From the NCBI RefSeq assembly GCF_007751035.1, contig NZ_CP036433.1:776437-840436 (forward strand): a stretch of DNA of 64,000 bases, read 5' to 3'. The position numbers were made by a program, and so were the translations under genes. Within the stretch, counting starts at the first letter, position 1, and each line of letters opens with the position of its first letter. The stretch comes from Lignipirellula cremea. Lineage in GTDB: Bacteria; Planctomycetota; Planctomycetia; Pirellulales; Pirellulaceae. Below, in pieces: positions 52,113 through 61,070 of this stretch. Below the pieces are notes generated by a model that saw only the letters and a list, made by a program, of their open reading frames with translations, made no database searches and was not told the origin of the DNA.

Positions 52113-52659
52113 TCAGTTGTCTCACGTGTTGGGATTGAAGGCATTTCCAGGCCAGTATAACGCCAATTACTCTCGCAGGGCTAGAATTCAACGGGGACAG
52201 GGGGGCCACCCAAACTTTACCAGGACGGGCGGGGGCTCGCAAAGTGATTCACGGCCGACAAAATGTTGGAAAGGGGGCCACCCATTTTCCACCCCTTTGG
52301 CAAGCGAAAGCAAGTCAGTTGCAGTGCAGCTTTTCACCGGGAATTGGGGCCACCCAGCCTTCTCCGGCAGGCCGCCTGAACGAACAAGATTCACCCACGC
52401 CAGCGACGTTCGCACCCGCGACAGGTCACTTTATCGCTCCCAGGCCGGCGGTTGCGGATCCTCCGGCCGGGGGGCGTTGCGTTCGTCGGTCCGGGCGGGT
52501 TACTGTCGGCTTGTATCGGGTAACGCGGCAAGCATACTGGTTTGAGGCGTCTTCCGGTCGTATATTCACCCCTTCGGCCCGTTTGGCGCCGACGGCCGGT
52601 ATTTGCCCGTTGAGCGGCGGCGGTGCGTATCCTTCCTCCTTTTGCTACTAAAGGAAACG
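52113..52659. other. Intergenic region with GGGGCCACCC repeats
   Basis: About 550 bases between the hypothetical gene and the inositol-phosphate synthase gene. It holds three GGGGCCACCC motifs (52196, 52274, 52350) and the right copy of the 64-bp direct repeat. The last 200 bases are GC-rich leader sequence of the synthase gene; I see no convincing promoter. Confidence 0.5.
52268..52331. repeat. 64-bp direct repeat, right copy
   Basis: Matches 48295-48357 in the same orientation; the last 32 bases (GCAAGCGAAAGCAAGTCAGT and on) are identical, and the first 16 (GGAAAGGGGGCCACCC) as well. Confidence 0.85.
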
Positions 52660-53868
52660 ATGGTCCAGCGACGAATTGGCATCTGGTTGTTAGGGGCCAA
52701 AGGGGGGGTGGCGACTACCGCTATTCTCGGTTTGACCGCTTTGCGCAAGGGACTCACAGGCGATACAGGGCTGGTGAGTCAATTGCCGCGTTTTGCCGAC
52801 CTGGACCTGGCGGAATGGGACGCGTTTGTGGTGGGCGGCCACGAGATCCGCGACGTCAGCCTGGCCGACGAAGCGATGAATCTGGCCGAGATCAGCCACG
52901 CCATTGACCGCCGGCTGGTCGAGCAGTGCCGTCCTGAACTCGACGAAATCGACAAGTCGATCCGCCCTGGCACGCTCCACAATGTGGGCCAGACGATCGC
53001 TTCTTTCGCCGGGAAGGATTGCAAAGATCGCCAGGAAACGCCCCGGGCCGCCATTCTGCGGATGCAGGCGGACTGGAAAGAGTTTCTCGCCGCTAACGAC
53101 CTGGAGCGGATGATCGTCGTCAATGTGGCGTCGACCGAACCGACGGTTGACGAGAGCGCGCTGCCGGCCACCTGGGCCGAGATGGAGCCCCTGCTCGACG
53201 ACGCCGAGCGCTGCCCGCTGGCGGCCAGCAGCCTGTACGCCATTGCCGCGTTTGAAATGGGCATGCCGTACATTAACTTCACGCCGTCGCTCGGATCCAA
53301 GCCGGCCGCCCTGTGCGAACTGGCCCTGGCCAACAACACCTGCCACTACGGCCACGATGGGAAAACGGGGGAAACGCTGCTCAAAAGCGCACTGGCCCCG
53401 ATGTTCGCCCAGCGCAACCTCGATGTGATGAGCTGGGTCGGCCATAACATTTTTGGCAACATGGACGGCAAGGTCCTGAACGACCCGCTTAACAAAAAAA
53501 CCAAGGTCGTCAGCAAGGACCGCCTGCTGGGCCAGATCCTGGGCTACGACCCGCAAACGCACATCAGCATCGAATACATCGAAAGCCTGGGCGACTGGAA
53601 AACGGCCTGGGATCATATCCATTTCCGGGGTTTCCTCGGCACGCCGATGATCATGCAATTCACCTGGCAGGGCTGCGATTCCTTGCTGGCGGCGCCGCTG
53701 GTGCTGGACCTGATCCGCTTTACCGAACTGGCCGTGCGGCGGGGAGAAACCGGACTGATGACCTTCCTGGCCAGTTTTTTCAAAAGCCCGCTGGGCATCA
53801 CCGAGAACGACTTTGTCCGGCAGTTCCAGATGCTGGAAGCCTGGGCCGATGAGGCCGCCAAACCCTGA
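52660..53868 (+). CDS. Inositol-3-phosphate synthase family protein
   Basis: The 402-residue protein starts with a Rossmann motif (IGIWLLGAKGGVATT, residues 6-20) and has the family blocks VVNVASTEPTVDE, YINFTPSLGSKPAALCELA and GHDGKTGETLLKSALAPMF, and SWVGHNIFGNMDGKVL. This NAD-dependent enzyme turns glucose 6-phosphate into inositol 1-phosphate, the first step to inositol lipids and other inositol compounds. AAGGAAACG lies directly before the ATG. The PlsC-type gene starts about 200 bases downstream, which suggests a lipid-related role. Confidence 0.9.
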   Translation: MVQRRIGIWLLGAKGGVATTAILGLTALRKGLTGDTGLVSQLPRFADLDLAEWDAFVVGGHEIRDVSLADEAMNLAEISHAIDRRLVEQCRPELDEIDKSIRPGTLHNVGQTIASFAGKDCKDRQETPRAAILRMQADWKEFLAANDLERMIVVNVASTEPTVDESALPATWAEMEPLLDDAERCPLAASSLYAIAAFEMGMPYINFTPSLGSKPAALCELALANNTCHYGHDGKTGETLLKSALAPMFAQRNLDVMSWVGHNIFGNMDGKVLNDPLNKKTKVVSKDRLLGQILGYDPQTHISIEYIESLGDWKTAWDHIHFRGFLGTPMIMQFTWQGCDSLLAAPLVLDLIRFTELAVRRGETGLMTFLASFFKSPLGITENDFVRQFQMLEAWADEAAKP

Positions 53869-54064
53869 CGGGCGCCCCGCTGCGGAACGCGCCGCTCGAC
53901 ACCCAGATCGTTGCGGCCCGGACGACCTGCGGAGCCATTTTCCGCCCTTCCCTCCCCGCCGATAAACCGGGCCGGGCGGGCCCTGCGGACGCGCTGCCGA
54001 ATTGCACGATCGGGGCGATCCGATTAAGCTGCCGGCTTCCGTTGTCGACCAATACGGGCGTCCC

Positions 54065-55276
54065 ATGCAGAAAATCGTCTTCGAAAAACCGTACAAGTTC
54101 ATCCCACCCCATCGGGGTGACTGGTGGCCGGCTTTCATTCGCGATAGCGGAATCCTTTATCGCTATCTGAAAAAGCACGAAGGCGTCACCGGCTACGACG
54201 TTCGCCATACCGACCGATTACGGGCCTCGCTCGATGCGGGCCACGGCATTATTTTGGCCCCCAACCATAGCCGCGCCAGCGATCCGCTCGTCATTGGCCG
54301 TTTGACGGGCGAAGCCAAATGCCTGGTCTGGGCGATGGCCAGCTGGCATCTGTTCAACCAGTCCTGGGCCATGTCGTGGGCCATTCGCAAACTGGGCGCG
54401 TTCAGCCTGTATCGCGAAGGGGACGATCGCGTGTCGGTCAGCACGGCGATCAACATGGTCGTCGAAGCCAAACGTCCGCTGGTGCTGTTCCCCGAAGGCG
54501 CCACCACCCGCACCAATGACCAGCTGCATACGCTCTTGCCGGGCGTGGCGGCCATCGCCCGACTGGCGGCCAAGAAGCGGGCCCGCACGGGCGGCAAGGT
54601 GGTGATCCATCCGGTCGGCATCAAGTACCTGTTCGGCGGCGATCTGAAAGCGACCGTGGCGCCGGTTCTGGCCGAGATTGAACAGCGTCTGTCGTGGCAG
54701 CCGCAAGTCCATCTGCCGCTGCTGGAACGCATTCGCAAACTGGGCAGCGCGTTGCTCACCTTGAAAGAGGTCGAGTACTTTGGCGCCGCCAGGTCCGGAT
54801 CCTTGTGGGAACGTCAGAAGGGCCTGATCGAACGTCTGCTCGATCCGATGGAAGAGGAGTACTTCGGCGAGATCAAACAGGGCGGCGTGGTCGCCCGGAT
54901 CAAGGACCTGCGCATCAGGCTCATGCCGGAAATGATCGACGGCAGTCTGACCGAAGAACAGCGCCAGCGCCGCTGGCTGCAGCTGGCTGACCTGTACCTG
55001 TCACAGCAGGTCTCGTGTTATCCGCTGGACTATATCAAACAGCCGACGACCGTCGATCGCATTCTGGAAACGGTCGAACGCTTTGAGGAAGACCTGACCG
55101 ATGTGGCCCGCATCCACGGCCACATGACGTGCGTGATTGATGTGGGCGAACCGATCGAGGTCCCCGTGGGACGCGACCGGAACGCCGAAGTCGATCCGAT
55201 CATGGTCGAACTCGAAACGGCCCTGACCGCGCAATTGGCCGCGCTGGCAAAAGAATCGCCCCTGTACGAAGAATAG
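54065..55276 (+). CDS. PlsC-type acyltransferase
   Basis: The 403-residue protein has the acyltransferase blocks: APNHSRASD (His68 and Asp73, the HX4D motif) and LVLFPEGATTR (about 140-149). It transfers acyl chains to a phospho-sugar or glycerolipid acceptor at the membrane. The C-terminal 200 residues are longer than in the basic PlsC enzyme and have no obvious match. The start is uncertain: the ATG before QKIVFEKPYKF is used, but a TTG at 54002 would add 21 residues; neither has a clear ribosome site. Adjacency to the inositol-phosphate synthase suggests a part in inositol lipid synthesis. Confidence 0.8.
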   Translation: MQKIVFEKPYKFIPPHRGDWWPAFIRDSGILYRYLKKHEGVTGYDVRHTDRLRASLDAGHGIILAPNHSRASDPLVIGRLTGEAKCLVWAMASWHLFNQSWAMSWAIRKLGAFSLYREGDDRVSVSTAINMVVEAKRPLVLFPEGATTRTNDQLHTLLPGVAAIARLAAKKRARTGGKVVIHPVGIKYLFGGDLKATVAPVLAEIEQRLSWQPQVHLPLLERIRKLGSALLTLKEVEYFGAARSGSLWERQKGLIERLLDPMEEEYFGEIKQGGVVARIKDLRIRLMPEMIDGSLTEEQRQRRWLQLADLYLSQQVSCYPLDYIKQPTTVDRILETVERFEEDLTDVARIHGHMTCVIDVGEPIEVPVGRDRNAEVDPIMVELETALTAQLAALAKESPLYEE

Positions 55277-55480
55277 GCCGCAGGAGCAGAAGCTCCCGGC
55301 GCCCTTTTGCACCGTGAGTGCAAGGCCGATCGCGTGCGACTTTTCCGGTTGCAACGGCGGGAACGCCGCCTGGGAGAGGAATTTCGCCAGGGACAGAAAA
55401 GACTTCGAAACTGCTTTACGCCTGGAAAGTTCCCGAACAAAATAGGGAATCCCCCGGTAGTCCTTGGCGGCAGAGAAAGC

Positions 55481-57370
55481 ATGCACGGGTCCGATTCCTC
55501 CCTGGAGCTGGTAGTCCACGATCCCGAGTCCGGGGAAGGCTGGCGCCGCGCGCTGCCTCGCGGCGAAACGATCCGCCTGGGCCGTGCCCCCGACTCCAGC
55601 TGGGCGACACCCTGGGACATGCGGATCTCGCGCGAGCAGGCCGATCTGCGGCTTGACGGCGAAGAGCTGCAGGTGAACTGCCTGGAGGCGGCTCGCAACG
55701 CGGGCGTGGTCCGCGGCGCTTCGCAGCGGCACTTTTCCATCCTGCCCGGTGAAGAGTTCCGCATCGGCCGCACGACCTTTCGCCTGGAACGGGCCGCCGT
55801 GAAGACCAGCGCTGTTCGGCCCGTCTCTCTCGATGCCGAGCCCGTCTGTCTCGATCCCGAAGTTCTCGAACTGCGGGCCCAGACGGCTGTGCTGGAACGC
55901 CAGCTGCAGGAGCTTACCAGCCAGCTGCACGCCGCGGATCGGAAGGTGGTGGAAGTCGAACTGGCCCTCGACCAGTCCCGTCAGACCGCCGCCCGCTCCC
56001 CGTCGGAATCGCCCGAGCTGCAGTCGGCCCTGCAGCGGAACCAGCAACTGGCGGAGGAAAAAGCCCTCGCCGACCAGCGATCTGAGCAACTGCAGCAGTC
56101 GCTCCAGTCCCTGCAGGAACGGATCGAACAGATCCAGCAATCCAGCAGCGGCCTGCATGTGGACAACCAGAACCTCGCCGCCGAGCGCTACCAGTTCCAG
56201 CAAACCACCGCGACGCAGCAGGAGACGATTGCCGCGCTCCAGGCCGAACGGGACGCCCTGCGGCAGGACCAGCAGCAAACGCTGAAGTCGCTGGAAAACA
56301 GCGAACAAGCGCTGGCCCTGACTCGCCAATCGCTCGTCCAGACCGAACAAACCTTGGCGCAGATCCGGCAGTCTCTCGCCGCGACCGAACAAGCGCTCGC
56401 AAAGTCCGAACGGGAACGCCTGGCGGCCGAGCAAGCTCGGGCGCAGACCCAGGCGACGCTGGATCAGCAACAGCAAGAGATCCAGTCGCTGCAGCAGGAA
56501 CGCCCGATCGCTCGCGCGTGTCCTGCCGTTCCGCTGGCGTCGGACGACAGCGAGACGGAAAACTCCCTGCTGAGACTGGGCGGCCGATTTGCAGACTGCG
56601 TGCTGGGCGAGCGGCTCAGCGGCAAGGGGAAGAACCTGTTGTTCCGCGCCACTCGCAACCGCCAGGCCTGTCTGCTGCAGGTGACGTCGTCCGGGCGCAC
56701 CCGCATGCTGGAGCCGGCGGCCGACTATTGCGCCAAGATCGACCGGCTGCTGCGTTTGTCGCACCCCAATCTGGCGGCCATTCTGGAACGCGGCGAACAG
56801 GACGGCCAGCGCTACCTGGTGCTGGAGGACGTGTCCGGTTTTGACCTGGTGTCTCTGGTCCGCAAGTTCCACCCGTTGCCGCTGCCTAACGCCCTTGGTT
56901 ACCTGCTGCACGCCGCGGTCGGCCTGGGCTATCTGCACCAGGCGGGCGTGGTGCATCGCAATATCAATCCGACCAACTTCATGGTCGACAACACCGGCAA
57001 GACCCGCGTGCTGGGGCTTGAAGGCAGCCTGGTCCAGGGCGTTCCCTGCGTCACCCGGGGGCCGGTGGGTGCTCCCAATTATATGCCGCCCGAGCAGGCG
57101 ATCAATTCGGAGACCGTGACTCCGCTGGCCGACGTCTATGGCTTTGGCTGTCTGTTGTTCACCACGTTCACGGCCAACCCGCCGTACTCCGGTCAGAACG
57201 CCCAGGAGTTGTTCCGGGCCCATCGTGAATCGCCTGCGCCGCAGTTGCACGATTATCGCCGCGACCTGCCGGCCGGCCTGCAGACCGTGCTCGATCGCAT
57301 GCTGGCCAAACAGCCGGAAGATCGTTACCCTTCGATGGACGCAGTCATCGACGCCCTGCAATCGCTGTAA
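55481..57370 (+). CDS. FHA, coiled-coil and pseudokinase protein
   Basis: The 629-residue protein has three parts. Residues 1-105 form an FHA-like domain (LGRAPDSSW with Arg35, then ISREQADL with Ser50-Arg51). Residues about 125-345 are a long Gln-rich coiled coil. Residues about 370-629 have the protein-kinase fold (LGERLSGKGKNLLFRAT, HPNLAAILERG, VVHRNINPTNFM, ADVYGFGCLLFTT, PEDRYPSMDAV). The catalytic residues are missing: Gln400 at the Lys of beta-3, Asn494 in place of the HRD Asp, and LGLEG instead of DFG. It is probably a scaffold or pseudokinase. The phosphopeptide-binding role of the FHA part is inferred. The start ATG has only a weak ribosome site. A DUF2079 membrane gene follows. 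Confidence 0.87.
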   Translation: MHGSDSSLELVVHDPESGEGWRRALPRGETIRLGRAPDSSWATPWDMRISREQADLRLDGEELQVNCLEAARNAGVVRGASQRHFSILPGEEFRIGRTTFRLERAAVKTSAVRPVSLDAEPVCLDPEVLELRAQTAVLERQLQELTSQLHAADRKVVEVELALDQSRQTAARSPSESPELQSALQRNQQLAEEKALADQRSEQLQQSLQSLQERIEQIQQSSSGLHVDNQNLAAERYQFQQTTATQQETIAALQAERDALRQDQQQTLKSLENSEQALALTRQSLVQTEQTLAQIRQSLAATEQALAKSERERLAAEQARAQTQATLDQQQQEIQSLQQERPIARACPAVPLASDDSETENSLLRLGGRFADCVLGERLSGKGKNLLFRATRNRQACLLQVTSSGRTRMLEPAADYCAKIDRLLRLSHPNLAAILERGEQDGQRYLVLEDVSGFDLVSLVRKFHPLPLPNALGYLLHAAVGLGYLHQAGVVHRNINPTNFMVDNTGKTRVLGLEGSLVQGVPCVTRGPVGAPNYMPPEQAINSETVTPLADVYGFGCLLFTTFTANPPYSGQNAQELFRAHRESPAPQLHDYRRDLPAGLQTVLDRMLAKQPEDRYPSMDAVIDALQSL

Positions 57371-57386
57371 GACACGATCAATCGCC

Positions 57387-57453
57387 GGACAGTTGACTTT
57401 CACTCCGTGAAAGATCGCGTTCTTTTGCAGAGCAAAAGACGACCGACTGTCAG
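57387..57453. repeat. REP-like double hairpin, copy 4
   Basis: CTTTCACTCCGTGAAAG (57397-57413) and CTTTTGC-AGA-GCAAAAG (57422-57438) are followed by ACGACCGACTGTCAG. It begins about 16 bases after the stop of the pseudokinase gene and runs up to the start codon of the next gene. Confidence 0.85.
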
Positions 57454-57456
57454 TAA

Positions 57457-59583
57457 ATGGTTTCGCGTTCCGAACCAAAGAAAGTCACGATGGGAGAGAA
57501 GCAACGCCGGCGTCGGCTGCAGGAAACGTCCGCCCGTTCCGGTTCCTTGCGTTCCGAGAAGCCGCCTGCCGCCTCCGTCTCGCTGCCGGCCGTCGGATCG
57601 GCTTGCCTGGCTGGGTTTGTGTGGACGTTCGCCTTGCTACAGGTCAATTCGCGTTTCCACTCGCTACTGCTTTACCAGGTCTCCGCCAGCGGTCCGCCGC
57701 TGCTGGGCTGGCTGCTGCTTTCCGGCTGGCAACTGCTCAGTATTCTGGCATTGGGGACCGCCGTCGCCTGGGGCTGTTACCGGGCGAACCAGACCGCCGG
57801 CCGGGCGCTGGGCGCGTCGACCGGGTGGATCCTGGCGGCCGGGCTTGTCCCGCTGCTGGATCTGTTCCGGCTGGCAGGCGTTCCCTTGCCGCTGTCGCTG
57901 TATGAACCGCTGTGGCTGGTCTTTGTCACCAGTTCCGCCGTGGCCGCGATGGCGGGTGACTGGTTTCCGTCCGTGTGGGCTGCTGCCGCCGAAGAACCGT
58001 TCGAGCCGCCAACGTCCCGCGTCAACAGTCCCTGGTGGACGGTCGCGGCGGTTGGCGCCTGTGTGGTGATGCTGGGATGGTGGATCTCCGAGGGGTTGAC
58101 GGCTTATCACAACTTTCTGCTGGGGCATGCCGACTTTGGCATGTACGCCCGGCGACTGGACAGCACGTGGTCGGGCCGCGGCTGGCTGGTGGAGTCGCCC
58201 GGGTCTTCGCCGTTTTACGATCACTTTAACCCGGGACTCCTGCTGCTGACGCCGTTCTGGGGGCTGGCGCCGACGGGACAAATGCTCGTGGTGCTGCAGG
58301 CGTTCTGCCTGGCGGCTCCTGGACTGTGCGTTTATCACCTGGCCCGCGGATACGGCGCTTCCCGGGCGGGGGCGGCGTTTTGGACGGTCGCCTGGTTGTT
58401 GTACCCGGTGACGATGAATCTCAACTTGAACTACTCTTACGGCTGGCATCCGGTGAGTGTGTCGCTGCTGGCGATGTTCGCCGCGATCGCCGCCTGGACG
58501 CGCGGCCGGCGCTGGCTGGCGCTGCTCGCGCTCTTGCTGGCCGGATCAATGCAGGAAGATGTCTGGGCGCCGATCGCTTGCCTGGCATTCGTCCTGGCGG
58601 GACATGCCTGGTTCGTCTCCCGACGTCAGGCTTCGACGGAAGAATCACTTGCCGAAACGACCGCGGCCGGCTGGCCTGCGGCCGGGAATCCGGTGGCGCT
58701 ATTGCTGGCGGGCGCGGCCAGCGTGCTGTTGTTCCTGGCGATTTATGTGTGGAGTCCTTCATCAGGCTTTCAGGCGGGCCGCTTCCATGAGCTGGGCGAT
58801 TCGCTGGGGGCTGTGCTGCTTTCGCCCTTGCTGCGGCCGACGGCGTTCTGGGGGAACCTGTTCCGGGACCGCTGCCTGGTTTTTCTGCTGGCGTTGTTCT
58901 TGCCGCTGGGCTGGCGGCCGTTGCTGCGGGGCGGCTGGCTGCTGCTGGCCGCGGCGCCGGCGTTGGCCATTTTGCTGGTCTGGAATTTCGATCCGGCGCA
59001 GAGCATTGCCCACCAGTACACGTCGACTTTGTTGCCGATCTTTTTCTTCGCCGCGATCGTCGGCGCGGCCGGCAATCGCCAGGTGTCCTCCGGCCAGCGG
59101 GAGCGGAGCCTGTTCCGTTACGGCGCCGCGGCGGCGGCGGCAGGGCTGGTCGGGTGTGCGGCGCTCAGTTCGTCTCCCTGGAACGAAAAGCCCTTCTATG
59201 AGATCGCCGCCGTCAGCTATCCCCAGCAGGCCGCCCTGCGGCTCACGCCGGCGAACAACCGGGCGATCCATCGGCTGATCAACCAGGTCCGCGGTCCCCA
59301 GGCCCGCGTGCTGGCCAGCGGTCGGTTGGCGGCCCATCTGCTGGACAGCGAACGCTTGGAAGCGATCGGCACGGTCGCCAATCGCTGGCCGCTGGTCGAC
59401 GCCGAAGCGGCGCCCGGTGAGCCCCGGCTGGCGACGTTCGACTGGATCCTGTTCGACCTGGACGAGCTGTTCTCGCAATCCCGCCAGCAAATGCTCGACG
59501 CCATGGCCGAAGCGGAGCAGGCCGGGTTCCAGGTCGTCACCCAGGACGAAGGGGTGGTGCTGATGAAACGAACGACGCCGTAA
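57457..59583 (+). CDS. DUF2079 integral membrane protein
   Basis: The 708-residue protein has about twelve to fourteen hydrophobic helices and the DUF2079 core near residues 225-420 (LLGHADFGMYARRLDSTWSG, FYDHFNPGLLLLTPFW, SYGWHPVSVSLLAMF, LAGSMQEDVWAP). The family is related to GT-C type glycosyltransferases that use polyprenyl-linked sugars. The C-terminal soluble part (about 590-708) includes NRAIHRLINQVRGPQARVLASGRLAAHLL. The N-terminal 45 residues are basic and polar. The ATG at 57490 (MGEKQRRRRLQE) may be the true start, because the first ATG sits in the tail of the REP-like repeat. Function unknown beyond the family. Confidence 0.8.
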   Translation: MVSRSEPKKVTMGEKQRRRRLQETSARSGSLRSEKPPAASVSLPAVGSACLAGFVWTFALLQVNSRFHSLLLYQVSASGPPLLGWLLLSGWQLLSILALGTAVAWGCYRANQTAGRALGASTGWILAAGLVPLLDLFRLAGVPLPLSLYEPLWLVFVTSSAVAAMAGDWFPSVWAAAAEEPFEPPTSRVNSPWWTVAAVGACVVMLGWWISEGLTAYHNFLLGHADFGMYARRLDSTWSGRGWLVESPGSSPFYDHFNPGLLLLTPFWGLAPTGQMLVVLQAFCLAAPGLCVYHLARGYGASRAGAAFWTVAWLLYPVTMNLNLNYSYGWHPVSVSLLAMFAAIAAWTRGRRWLALLALLLAGSMQEDVWAPIACLAFVLAGHAWFVSRRQASTEESLAETTAAGWPAAGNPVALLLAGAASVLLFLAIYVWSPSSGFQAGRFHELGDSLGAVLLSPLLRPTAFWGNLFRDRCLVFLLALFLPLGWRPLLRGGWLLLAAAPALAILLVWNFDPAQSIAHQYTSTLLPIFFFAAIVGAAGNRQVSSGQRERSLFRYGAAAAAAGLVGCAALSSSPWNEKPFYEIAAVSYPQQAALRLTPANNRAIHRLINQVRGPQARVLASGRLAAHLLDSERLEAIGTVANRWPLVDAEAAPGEPRLATFDWILFDLDELFSQSRQQMLDAMAEAEQAGFQVVTQDEGVVLMKRTTP

Positions 59584-59593
59584 GAGAGAAACA

Positions 59594-59642
59594 GGAAAAA
59601 GAAAGAGGATTCACCGCAGAGAAACGCCGAGGAAACGCAGAC
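59594..59642 (+). repeat. CACCGC-GAG dispersed repeat, copy 2
   Basis: GGATTCACCGCAGAGAAACG and GCCGAGGAAACGCAGA lie just 3' of the DUF2079 stop codon, like the copy at 42439-42476 next to another stop codon. Confidence 0.55.
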
Positions 59643-59660
59643 GAGATCGACGGTCGTTGT

Positions 59661-61070
59661 TTACGTGGCGGCAATCTGTTTGAAGGCGTGGCCTTCGTTC
59701 TGGTCGATCCGTTCGGGACGGCCTTTGTGCATGTAGACCAGCTTCCGGTGGTCGAGTCCCATCAGGTAGAGAATGGTCGAATGCAGGTCGTGGACGTGCA
59801 GCCGATCCTCCACCGCGTGCAGGCCGACTTCGTCGGTCGTGCCGTGGGCTTTGCCGCCTTGCACGCCGCCGCCGGCCATCCACATGGTGAAGCCGGTCGG
59901 GTTGTGGTCGCGTCCGTCGCCGCGTTCACTCATGGGGGTGCGGCCGAACTCGCCGCCCCACACGACCAGCGTCTGATCCAGCAGGCCGCGTTCCTTGAGA
60001 TCGGTTAGCAGGCCGGCGACCGGCTGGTCCATCTGCTGGCACATTTTGGTGTGGTTCGATTCGATATGGGCATGCGCGTCCCATTTGCTGCCCGAGCCAT
60101 GGTAGCACTGCACGAACCGCACGCCCCGTTCGACCATGCGACGGGCCAGCAAGAGATTGCGTCCGTAGGCCGATGTCTCCGGCTGGTCCATGCCGTACAG
60201 GCGTTTGGTTTGCTCTGACTCTTGTGACAGATCGACCGCCTCGGGGGCATGGGATTGCATCTGGAAGGCCAGCTCGTAGCTGCGGATCTTTGCTTCCAGT
60301 TCGGAGTTATCCGGCCGCTCGGCCGCGTGCCGCTGGTTCAGCCGGGCGAGGTAGTCCAGCTCTAACCGCTGCTGCGGCGTGCTGACCTGCTCTGGCGGAG
60401 CCAGGTTGGGGAAGGGACTGCCTTCGACCTGGAGGGCCGTTCCCTGGTAGACGGCCGGCATGAAACCGGCGCTCCAGTTGCGCGGGCCGTTGACGACGGA
60501 GTCTTTAAGGTCCTGCATCACCACATAGGCCGGCAGGTTTTCGTTCTCGGTTCCCAGACCGTAGGTGACCCAGCTGCCCAGGGAAGGACGCCCGGCGAAC
60601 TGGGTGCCGGTATTCATCTGGCAGACGCCGCCGGAATGGTTGATGCCGTTGGTCCAGCAGGAGCGGATCACGGCCAGGTCGTCGGCGTGCTGCGCGATGG
60701 CGGGCAGCCAGTCGGAAATCCACAGGCCGCTTTCGCCGTGCTGCTTCCACTTCCGCTTCGATTCCAGCACAGGCGAATCGAACTCGCCCATAGCGGTGAT
60801 TACCCGGCCGAAACTTTCCGGGAGCGGTTTGCCGGCCAGCTTCTGCAGGGCCGGTTTGGGATCAAACGTATCCAGGTGGCTGGGGCCGCCTTCCATGAAC
60901 AGAAAGATGACGCTCTTGGCCTGCGCCGCACGGTGCGCTAGCTTCGCCGCCAACGGCGAAGGAGCCGGCGCGGCGGCGGCAGGCTCCGCGGCCAATCCCG
61001 CCAAAGCGAGCGCCCCAAAACCGGTTCCCGCCTGCAGCAACATTTCTCGTCGTGAAAGCAGATTAGTCAA
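59661..61070 (-). CDS. DUF1501 protein, Tat-exported
   Basis: The 469-residue protein has the twin-arginine signal LLSRREMLLQAGTGFGALAL and then the DUF1501 core: SVIFLFMEGGPSHLDTFDPKP, INHSGGVCQMNTGTQ and VVWGGEFGRTPMSERGDGRDHNPTGFTMWMAGGG. The start must be the TTG because the RR motif lies upstream of the first ATG. This TTG overlaps the stop codon of the PSD1 gene by eight bases, so translation is coupled. The activity of the family is unknown; the fold is related to alkaline phosphatases and sulfatases. The gene converges with the DUF2079 gene. Confidence 0.88.
   Translation of the reverse strand: MTNLLSRREMLLQAGTGFGALALAGLAAEPAAAAPAPSPLAAKLAHRAAQAKSVIFLFMEGGPSHLDTFDPKPALQKLAGKPLPESFGRVITAMGEFDSPVLESKRKWKQHGESGLWISDWLPAIAQHADDLAVIRSCWTNGINHSGGVCQMNTGTQFAGRPSLGSWVTYGLGTENENLPAYVVMQDLKDSVVNGPRNWSAGFMPAVYQGTALQVEGSPFPNLAPPEQVSTPQQRLELDYLARLNQRHAAERPDNSELEAKIRSYELAFQMQSHAPEAVDLSQESEQTKRLYGMDQPETSAYGRNLLLARRMVERGVRFVQCYHGSGSKWDAHAHIESNHTKMCQQMDQPVAGLLTDLKERGLLDQTLVVWGGEFGRTPMSERGDGRDHNPTGFTMWMAGGGVQGGKAHGTTDEVGLHAVEDRLHVHDLHSTILYLMGLDHRKLVYMHKGRPERIDQNEGHAFKQIAAT

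Noticed and set aside
55001-57478. Minus-strand frame of 825 codons, Leu/Gly/Arg-rich
   Set aside because: Shadow of the pseudokinase gene; its repeats mirror the coiled coil.
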